DNA of 12,811 nt, taken from the NCBI GenBank assembly GCA_036824465.1, contig DAITAC010000109.1, forward strand, positions 1-12,811, written 5' to 3'. Each line of letters opens with the position of its first letter. Position 1 is the first letter of the stretch. The notes under the pieces were generated by a model. The model had not been told where the DNA came from, did no database searches, and was given only the letters and a program-made list of their open reading frames with translations. This DNA is from JAKOQB01 sp036824465 (GTDB lineage: Bacteria; Pseudomonadota; Gammaproteobacteria; Burkholderiales; Burkholderiaceae_F). The position numbers and the translations under genes were made by a program. Of the stretch, positions 7,945 to 12,811 are shown in pieces.

Positions 7945-7993
7945 TTGACTTTTGCGACGCAGCATATTACATACAATCGTGTACGTTTGTTAA
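7945..7993. promoter_or_regulatory. Divergent promoters and TetR operator between efflux operon and repressor
   Basis: On the minus strand, TTAACA (7993-7988) and TAATAT (7969-7964) with an 18-bp spacer form a good promoter for the efflux operon. On the plus strand, TTGACT (7945-7950) with TACATA (7968-7973) at 17 bp is a weaker candidate for the TetR gene. Between and across them lies ACATAC (7969-7974) and GTTTGT (7985-7990), an imperfect 22-bp palindrome centred at 7979/7980. Its half-site resembles the TACATAC-type half-sites of AcrR-class operators. Bound repressor would cover the pump promoter spacer and the repressor's own -10. Promoter and operator calls are by eye. Confidence 0.6.
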
Positions 7994-8028
7994 AAATCTA
8001 TTAACCGAAACAGGGTACGCATCCGGAC

Positions 8029-8721
8029 ATGGCGCGACGGACCAGGGCAGAGGCGCTTGCCACGCGCGAGGACTTGCTGAATGCGGCGGAAGTGGTTTTC
8101 CGCAAGCGTGGCGTGGGTCATACGTCGCTCGCCGAGGTGGCTGATGCCGCCGGGGTGACGCGGGGCGCGGTCTACTGGCACTTCAAGGACAAGGCTGATC
8201 TGTTCCAGGCGATGGTCGCGCGCGCCCAGTTGCCGCACCAGCAGAGCCTGCAGAAAATGGAAACCGCTGCAGCGAGTGATCCGCTCGGCGCCGTGCGCAC
8301 CGCTGCGATCGAAGCGCTCGCGCAGTTTGCGGATGACGAGCGCGCCCGTAACGTGTTCGAAGTGGTGTTCCTGCGCTGCGAGTACACCGAGGAACTGGCG
8401 TCGGTCCGAAACCGCGAGCACGACTCGCGGCTCGACTGCTATCGCATGATTTCTCTGGCACTGCGCAAGGCAGTGGCGCGGGGACAACTGCCGGACGGAG
8501 TCGACGTGCGCCTTGCAGCACGCGGGCTTTACGCCTATGTCGGCGGCCTGATGCGCGATTTTCTGGATGCGCCGGGCGAATTCGACATCGCGCGCGACGC
8601 GCCCGCACTGGTCGATTTCTACATTGACGGACTGAAGCACGCGGCGAAGCGACGCCCAGCGGCTCGTGCAGCGAAGCGTCGCCCGACGCAGGTGCTGGTG
8701 GCGCGCCGCAGCGCGAGTTGA
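8029..8721 (+). CDS. TetR/AcrR-family repressor of the adjacent efflux operon
   Basis: A 230-residue TetR-type regulator. The DNA-binding domain is textbook AcrR/TtgR: TREDLLNAAEVVFRKRGV, then TSLAEVADAAGVTRGAVYWH and FKDKADLFQAM (about residues 12-62). The helical ligand-binding domain follows (about 70-205), including CEYTEELASVR and a DVRLAARGLYAYVGGLMRDF helix near the dimer face. The gene is divergent from the efflux operon over a spacer containing an AcrR-like palindrome, so the likely job is drug-released repression of the pump and of itself. The ATG at 8029 begins MARRTRAEA, a normal TetR start, but the Shine-Dalgarno is weak. The last 25 residues form an unusual basic tail with AAKRRP repeated (AAKRRPAARAAKRRP). 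It ends 9 bp from the convergent AraC gene. Confidence 0.94.
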   Translation: MARRTRAEALATREDLLNAAEVVFRKRGVGHTSLAEVADAAGVTRGAVYWHFKDKADLFQAMVARAQLPHQQSLQKMETAAASDPLGAVRTAAIEALAQFADDERARNVFEVVFLRCEYTEELASVRNREHDSRLDCYRMISLALRKAVARGQLPDGVDVRLAARGLYAYVGGLMRDFLDAPGEFDIARDAPALVDFYIDGLKHAAKRRPAARAAKRRPTQVLVARRSAS

Positions 8722-8730
8722 ACGCGGCCG

Positions 8731-9567
8731 CTAATCGCGGATCAGCATCACCGGGGTCACACCAAACACGCGTCGAAAGGTTCGACTCAGGTGAGCCGAG
8801 TCGGCAAAGCCGGCCTGATGCGCGGCGTTGGTCCGGTTGTGCCCTTGGTTGAATACCTGCACCGCTGCGAGTAACCGCAGCCAAAGCACATGGGCCCGAA
8901 ACGAGGCGCCGGTCTGTTCGACGAACAGATGCCGAAACCGGCTGGGAGACAGGTGCACCAGTGCGGCGCTTTGCGCCAGCGACGGAGCCACCTGGAGCCG
9001 CGCGCGCAGCGCCTCGAGTACGCGCAGGACGCGGTGGTCGATCGCTGCACGCGAGGTCGCACTCACGGCGAGCTGTGCGATGACGGTCTGCGCGGCAGCG
9101 ATCATCGGCGCCTCCTCCTTGCTGGCGTGGAAGCACGCAAACAGCGGCGCGGCCAGAGCAGCGATCCGCGCCGGCGTCAGGCCGCGGATTGGTTCTTCAC
9201 CTTGACGCGCAATCAATGCATGGCCGGCCTCGGTTTCGGGCTCGACGAAGATCTGCGCCACACTCGCGCCACGGCTGTCGAACTGGTGCGGCCGGTGGTG
9301 CCGCACGGCCGTGCCGTGATACTCGGCCCACTCGCCATCGGCTGCCGAGCGCAGCAGGACCGGCCGATCTTGCGCAAGCGTGATCTGGATCGCATGGTGC
9401 TGATGGACCCCGGTTCGCCCGGCGTTGTGGCCGATTCACAGGCTGCCGCCGTTCCACAGGTAAATGCGGCCGATCCCGGCAATGACGAGGCCGCCGCCGC
9501 GCGCGGCACGCTGCGGCGCGCGGCGGGATCGATGCCGAGCTACTTTCATCGTGGGTACGCGCACCAT
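8731..9567 (-). pseudogene. AraC-family regulator interrupted by one in-frame stop
   Basis: One continuous frame encodes a 278-codon AraC regulator apart from TGA at codon 44 (9438-9436). Before the stop: MVRVPTMKVARHRSR, then LVIAGIGRIYLWNGGSL. After it: IGHNAGRTGVHQHHAIQITL, then RSAADGEWAEYHGTAVRHH, which is the cupin-like sensor domain with its HHAIQ motif. The C-terminal DNA-binding domain has a first HTH at about 198-219 (PSLAQSAALVHLSPSRFRHL) and a second at about 244-267, with the signature GFADSAHLSRTFRRVFGVTP. The start at 9567 has GGAGGT 5 nt upstream. The stop falls where relatives usually have Trp or another aromatic, so a TGG-to-TGA change is the simplest explanation. A start after the stop (for example 9306) would give a 191-residue protein lacking most of the sensor. 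It is divergent from the Cys-rich gene and convergent with TetR. Confidence 0.8.
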
Positions 9568-9752
9568 GGACGACCTCCATCTGCCGTGTCTTGACCGTGC
9601 ACTGACCCGGCGTCAGGCTTCTGGTGTCCGCGGGCGCGATCGTTCGCAAGTCAGCCGTTTTGTTCAAGTCGATCGCGGCGTCCGCGCCCAGAATGCACTC
9701 CACGATACGTGCGATCGCGCGCGTGGCGGAACCCAGGTAGAAGGAGCGAGTG
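9568..9752. promoter_or_regulatory. Divergent spacer between the AraC gene and the Cys-rich gene
   Basis: These 185 bp hold no convincing gene. The visible structure is CGCGATCG (9635-9642) with its complement CGATCGCG (9670-9677) across 27 nt, flanked by a direct repeat GTCCGCG (9626-9632 and 9680-9686), and a short dyad CTGAC/GTCAG (9602-9616) just after TTGACC (9591-9596). No strong -10 element accompanies any of them. The spacer should contain the promoters of both flanking genes and possibly an AraC site, but I cannot place them with confidence. Confidence 0.3.
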
Positions 9753-9905
9753 ATGAACATGCAAACCAAGGTGTCCTGTATTTGCGCTAAGTGCCCCGAT
9801 ACGGGCTGCCAATGCGGCCGCCAGACCCAGGCCGCGGCCGCGTACTGCGCGTGTGGCCCCAAATGCGGTTGCGAAAGCGCCGAGCAGGGCTGCGTGTGCA
9901 GCTGA
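9753..9905 (+). CDS. Small Cys-rich metallothionein-like protein
   Basis: A 50-residue protein with 11 cysteines at 9, 11, 14, 19, 21, 32, 34, 38, 40, 47 and 49. It contains five CXC motifs (CIC, CQC, CAC, CGC, CVC), no His and no aromatic residue except Tyr31. The cysteines fall into two blocks, 9-21 and 32-49, separated by a Cys-free linker containing AAAA, which suggests two thiolate clusters. This is the composition of a metallothionein, a cytoplasmic protein binding Zn, Cu, Cd or Hg through cysteine thiolates. Translation is well supported: AAGGAG (9741-9746) is 6 nt before the ATG, and an in-frame ATG at 9759 could also serve. It does not resemble the cyanobacterial SmtA pattern, which has His and a zinc-finger fold. 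Metal and family assignment are inference. The phosphatase-like gene overlaps or follows it at once. Confidence 0.75.
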   Translation: MNMQTKVSCICAKCPDTGCQCGRQTQAAAAYCACGPKCGCESAEQGCVCS

Positions 9906-10528
9906 CCATCGCGCGCAAAGCGGACAGGGTCGCCGTCGAGCGGGCGCACCGCTCGACGCGCCGGGGCCATTGGCTGGCCGGCTTCGGTTATGTGGTGGCG
10001 GCGGCGTGCGCGCTGCTGGCGTTTTTCGGCTGCACGCTGCCATTCGCGCTCGAACCCGGCCAGCTGGCGATCAATTACGTCGAAATCTCGCCGCGCATCG
10101 GCACGTCGGGGATGCCGACGCGCGCGCAGTTCGAGCCGATCGCGCGGGCGGGCTATCAGGTTGTGATCAACCTCGCGCCGCCCGATGCAATGGGCAGTCA
10201 CGCAGACGAGGCCGCAATCGTGACTGGTTACGGCATGGGCTATCACAATGTCGCGGTGAACTTCGCGCGGCCCGCCGCCAGCGACTACGCACATTTCGCC
10301 GACCTCATGCACCAGCATCGCGCGGAGCGCGTACTCGTGCACTGCCAGGTCAACATGCGCGCCTCGTCGTTCGTGTTTCTCTACCGCGTGCTGGAACTCG
10401 GGGAGGACGCGGATCGCGCATACGACGCTGTGCTGCGCGTCTGGCAGCCCGCCACGCAGTGGCGGGCATTTCTAAAGGAGACGCTGGCGGACCGCGGTGC
10501 GCATCTGCCCATGGCGCTGGAGTCCTGA
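9896..10528 (+). CDS. Membrane-anchored or exported phosphatase-like protein (HCXXXXR type)
   Basis: A predicted 210-residue protein. An Arg-rich N-terminus is followed by one hydrophobic segment (about residues 26-50, WLAGFGYVVAAACALLAFFG), so it is probably a signal anchor or uncleaved signal. The rest looks like the dual-specificity/DUF442-like phosphatase fold: VEISPRIGTSGMPTRAQFEP, AGYQVVINLAPPDAMGSHAD, VAVNFARPAASDYAHF, then VLVHCQVNMRASSFVFLYRV and a Trp-containing C-terminal helix. The putative nucleophile is C150 and the phosphate-binding Arg R155, four residues between instead of the classical five. I recall relatives with HCQ(V/L)N-RAS, so this may be a family trait. The start is uncertain: GTG 9896 overlaps the Cys-rich gene by 10 nt and keeps the basic N-region; ATG 9863 and GTG 9791 lie deeper inside that gene. 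The overlap implies co-transcription. Substrate unknown. Confidence 0.75.
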   Translation: MQLTIARKADRVAVERAHRSTRRGHWLAGFGYVVAAACALLAFFGCTLPFALEPGQLAINYVEISPRIGTSGMPTRAQFEPIARAGYQVVINLAPPDAMGSHADEAAIVTGYGMGYHNVAVNFARPAASDYAHFADLMHQHRAERVLVHCQVNMRASSFVFLYRVLELGEDADRAYDAVLRVWQPATQWRAFLKETLADRGAHLPMALES

Positions 10529-10554
10529 CCAGGGAAGACCATCCTTTGCCATAG

Positions 10555-10583
10555 TTGACGTTTACGTCAACGGCAGGTACCTT
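10555..10583 (+). promoter_or_regulatory. LiuR-like palindrome and promoter upstream of icmF
   Basis: TTGACGTTTACGTCAA (10555-10570) is a perfect 7-bp inverted repeat around TT. It matches in form the TTTACGT-NN-ACGTAAA sites of LiuR, the MerR-family regulator of leucine/isovalerate and related branched-chain catabolism in proteobacteria. The palindrome's first six bases, TTGACG, could be a -35 element, with a weak TACCTT (10578-10583) 17 bp downstream, so a bound regulator would overlap RNA polymerase. The downstream gene acts on branched acyl-CoAs, which fits. LiuR assignment is from memory of the motif, not a scan. Confidence 0.6.
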
Positions 10584-10585
10584 CA

Positions 10586-10651
10586 GGGGTGCCCGGCGGC
10601 GATTGCCGCCTGCGCGCGCGAGGGCCATGATTGCGCTCCGCCCGGCACCCC
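10586..10651 (+). promoter_or_regulatory. Structured 5' leader of icmF
   Basis: GGGGTGCC (10586-10593) is perfectly complementary to GGCACCCC (10644-10651), whose last base is one nucleotide short of the GGAG ribosome binding site (10653-10656). Inside lies a second perfect hairpin, GGCGGC-GATT-GCCGCC (10595-10610). If transcription starts near the weak promoter above, nearly the whole leader would fold and press against the start site. I see no cobalamin-riboswitch B12 box. In GC-rich DNA such pairing may be chance. Confidence 0.35.
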
Positions 10652-10662
10652 CGGAGACTGCG

Positions 10663-12811
10663 ATGACCGACCTGTCCGAGATCAAGAAGCTCGCCGCCTA
10701 TCGCCCCGCGCACAAGGTGCGGTTTGTCACCGCCGCGTCACTGTTCGACGGTCACGACGCCAGCATCAACATCATGCGGCGCATCCTGCAGAGCATGGGC
10801 GCGGAGGTGGTCCATCTTGGGCACAACCGCTCCGTGGAAGAGATCGTGACCGCGGCACTGAACGAGGATGTGCAGGGCATCGCGGTCAGTTCCTACCAGG
10901 GCGGGCATGTCGAGTTCTTCAAGTACATGATCGACCTGCTCAGGCAGCGCGGCGGCGCGCATATCAAGGTCTTCGGCGGCGGCGGCGGCGTGATCGTGCC
11001 GGCCGAGATCAAGGAACTGCACGCCTACGGCGTGACGCGCATCTTCTCGCCTGAAGACGGCCAGAAGATGGGCCTGATGGGAATGATCGGATCGATGGTC
11101 GCGGCATGCGATGAAGATCTGTCTTCGCACGCGCCGAAGAAGCTCGACGCATTGCGCGACAAGGACATCACCAGGCGCTGGCGCGCGCTGGCGCAACTGA
11201 TCACCGCGCTGGAAAACGACAAGGCGCCGGACAACATCCTCCACGAACTGCACAAGGGCGCGGATACGGCAAAGGTGCCGGTGCTCGGCATCACCGGCAC
11301 GGGCGGTGCCGGCAAATCGAGCCTGACCGACGAACTGATCCGCCGCTTTCGCCTCGACCAGGACGACCAGCTGTCGATCGCGGTGATTTCGATCGACCCA
11401 TCGCGTCGCAAGACGGGCGGCGCGCTGCTCGGCGATCGCATCCGCATGAATGCGATCAATCCGTGGCACAAGCCGGCTGGTCAGACGGCTTCGTCGCCCG
11501 TGCCCCGGGTCTACATGCGCTCGCTGGCCACGAGAGAAGCGGGGTCGGAGATTTCGCAGGCGCTGCCGGACGTGATTGCCGCGTGCAAGGTCGCCGGATT
11601 CGATCTGGTCCTGGTGGAAACTTCAGGCATCGGCCAGGGCGACGCCGCGATTGTGCAGCATGTCGACGCGAGTCTCTATGTAATGACGCCGGAATACGGT
11701 GCAGCGAGCCAGCTAGAGAAGATCGACATGCTCGACTTCGCGGACTTTGTCGCCATCAACAAGTTCGACCGCAAGGGTGCGCTCGACGCGTTGCGCGACG
11801 TCAGCAAGCAGGTGCAGCGGAACAAGGGCGCATTCACCAAGAGCACGGATGACATGCCGGTGTTCGGCACGATGGCGGCGCGCTTCAACGACGACGGCGT
11901 CACCTCGCTGTATCACGCGCTGCTGCCGAAGTTGAAGGAATTGGGGCTCAAGCTCGGCAACTCCCGGTTGCCGCATGTCTTCACGCGCCATTCCACCAAC
12001 CAGGCGCCGATCGTGCCGTCGGCACGAGTCCGATACCTGGCCGAGATCGCAGAGTCGGTGCGCGCGTACAAGAAGCGCGCGGTCGAGCAGGCGCGCATCG
12101 CGCGCCAGCGCCAGCAGTTGCTGGAATCGCGCCGGATGCTCGCGGCCGAATGCAAGGAAGAGAACTCGAACCTCGAGGTGCTGGCAAAGGACCGCGACGC
12201 CAGGCTGGATGCGCGCAGCAAGAAGCTGCTCGACATGTGGCCGAAGATGCAGCAGGCCTATAGCGGCGACGAGTACGTGGTGAAGATCCGCGACAAGGAG
12301 ATCCGCACCAAGCTCACGTACACGTCGCTGTCCGGCAGCAAGATCCGCAAGGTCGCGCTGCCGCGCTTCGAAGATCACGGCGAGCTGCTCAAGTGGTTGC
12401 TGCTGGAGAACGTGCCTGGATCGTTCCCCTACACCGCCGGCGTGTTCGCGTTCAAGCGCGAGAATGAAGACCCGACGCGCATGTTCGCCGGTGAGGGCGA
12501 TCCGTTCCGAACGAACAAACGCTTCAAGCTGCTGTCCGAAGGCATGCCGGCCAAGCGGCTGTCGACCGCATTCGACAGCGTGACGCTGTACGGCAACGAA
12601 CCGGATCTGCGCCCGGACATCTTCGGCAAAGTCGGCAACAGCGGCGTGTCGATCGCCACCCTCGACGACCTGAAGGTTCTGTATGGCGGCTTCGATCTGA
12701 CCGCGCCGAACACCAGTGTCAGCATGACGATCAACGGGCCGGCGCCGACGATCCTCGCGATGTTCATGAACACCGCGATCGACCAGAACCTCGACAAGTT
12801 CCGCGCCGACA
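10663..12811 (+). CDS. icmF: Fused isobutyryl-CoA mutase IcmF (5' part)
   Basis: The first 716 residues of a protein usually near 1,090; it runs off the window. IcmF is an adenosylcobalamin enzyme interconverting isobutyryl-CoA and n-butyryl-CoA (and isovaleryl-/pivalyl-CoA), with its own G-protein chaperone. The B12-binding domain spans about 18-145, with H31 in SLFDGHDASINIMRR as the lower axial ligand and VSSYQGGH and FGGGGGVI lining the nucleotide loop. The MeaI-type GTPase spans about 205-410: Walker A GTGGAGKS (212-219), VETSGIGQGD, and NKFD (366-369). A helical Arg/Lys-rich linker leads to the mutase TIM barrel from about 560. F595 in PYTAGVFAF stands where methylmalonyl-CoA mutase has Tyr89, supporting IcmF over MCM. 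The ATG at 10663 has GGAG 6 nt upstream; an in-frame ATG at 10627 would add 12 residues. The LiuR-like site upstream suggests induction by branched-chain acyl-CoA metabolism. Confidence 0.96.
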   Translation, partial: MTDLSEIKKLAAYRPAHKVRFVTAASLFDGHDASINIMRRILQSMGAEVVHLGHNRSVEEIVTAALNEDVQGIAVSSYQGGHVEFFKYMIDLLRQRGGAHIKVFGGGGGVIVPAEIKELHAYGVTRIFSPEDGQKMGLMGMIGSMVAACDEDLSSHAPKKLDALRDKDITRRWRALAQLITALENDKAPDNILHELHKGADTAKVPVLGITGTGGAGKSSLTDELIRRFRLDQDDQLSIAVISIDPSRRKTGGALLGDRIRMNAINPWHKPAGQTASSPVPRVYMRSLATREAGSEISQALPDVIAACKVAGFDLVLVETSGIGQGDAAIVQHVDASLYVMTPEYGAASQLEKIDMLDFADFVAINKFDRKGALDALRDVSKQVQRNKGAFTKSTDDMPVFGTMAARFNDDGVTSLYHALLPKLKELGLKLGNSRLPHVFTRHSTNQAPIVPSARVRYLAEIAESVRAYKKRAVEQARIARQRQQLLESRRMLAAECKEENSNLEVLAKDRDARLDARSKKLLDMWPKMQQAYSGDEYVVKIRDKEIRTKLTYTSLSGSKIRKVALPRFEDHGELLKWLLLENVPGSFPYTAGVFAFKRENEDPTRMFAGEGDPFRTNKRFKLLSEGMPAKRLSTAFDSVTLYGNEPDLRPDIFGKVGNSGVSIATLDDLKVLYGGFDLTAPNTSVSMTINGPAPTILAMFMNTAIDQNLDKFRAD

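Noticed and set aside
8722..8730. Terminator between convergent TetR and AraC genes
   Set aside because: Only 9 bp separate the genes; the nearby GCGGCCGC and CCGC/GCGG pairings are too short.
8183..9136. Minus-strand open frame of 317 codons across the TetR and AraC genes
   Set aside because: Overlaps the TetR gene antisense and the AraC gene out of frame; no domain signal.
9436..9438. Selenocysteine or programmed readthrough at the AraC TGA
   Set aside because: The position is an ordinary sensor-domain residue, no SECIS-like hairpin directly follows, and regulators of this family do not use selenocysteine.
9591..9616. MerR-type metal promoter (TTGACC with CTGAC/GTCAG dyad) for the Cys-rich gene
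   Set aside because: No -10 element at the 19-20 bp spacing such promoters need, and the dyad is only 5 bp.
9197..10342. Long minus-strand open frame (381 codons) across the AraC 5' end, Cys-rich gene and phosphatase
   Set aside because: It runs antisense or out of frame to better supported genes, has Arg/His-rich low-information sequence and no recognisable domain; a by-product of high GC.
10529..10662. Cobalamin riboswitch before the B12-dependent icmF
   Set aside because: The leader is only about 130 bp and no B12-box consensus was found; the foldable leader is reported separately as unassigned.
1..12811. CRISPR arrays, insertion sequences, tRNA or rRNA genes, prophage or integron features
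   Set aside because: No regularly spaced repeats, transposase or integrase motifs, or RNA gene signatures found on either strand by eye.

Overview
The window looks like chromosomal DNA of a high-GC betaproteobacterium, most likely Burkholderiales. This rests on strongly GC-biased third codon positions, a small DUF3563-type protein, the style of the LysR/TetR/AraC regulators, a fused isobutyryl-CoA mutase behind a LiuR-like palindrome, and a GC-rich dispersed-type palindrome. There is no integrase, transposase, CRISPR array, tRNA or rRNA. The placement is inferred from gene character, not from a database match.

Layout. Positions 1-354 hold the 3' part of a decayed LysR regulator (frame change plus a missing segment), facing a small DUF3563-like gene (390-698, minus). 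A 187-bp divergent spacer with nested inverted repeats separates that gene from an intact LysR regulator (886-1833, plus). Convergent to the LysR gene is a three-gene RND efflux operon on the minus strand, transcribed adaptor lipoprotein (7801-6596), MexF-like inner-membrane pump (6520-3308), OprM/NodT-type outer-membrane channel (3315-1870). A TetR/AcrR-type repressor (8029-8721) is transcribed divergently. The shared intergenic region has overlapping promoter-like elements around an imperfect palindrome, the usual layout of a locally autoregulated efflux operon.

Next is an AraC-family regulator (9567-8731, minus) that is full length except for one in-frame TGA at codon 44, so it is probably a pseudogene or sits on a sequence error. 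Divergent from it is an unlisted 50-residue protein with 11 cysteines (9753-9905), five CXC motifs and a strong ribosome binding site, a metallothionein-like protein. It overlaps or abuts a membrane-anchored or exported phosphatase-like protein (about 9896-10528) whose putative active site reads HCQVNMR, one residue shorter than the classical CX5R loop.

The right end is the first two thirds of icmF (10663 to beyond 12811), a fused B12-dependent isobutyryl-CoA mutase with B12-binding, G-protein chaperone and mutase domains. A perfect 7-2-7 palindrome of LiuR type lies 93 bp upstream, and the leader between can fold next to the start codon. This points to control by branched-chain acyl-CoA catabolism.

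Most of the window is conventional accessory and metabolic content. The least ordinary items are the Cys-rich mini-protein with its phosphatase-like neighbour, the two damaged regulators, and the structured icmF leader. I saw no convincing wholly new multi-gene system.
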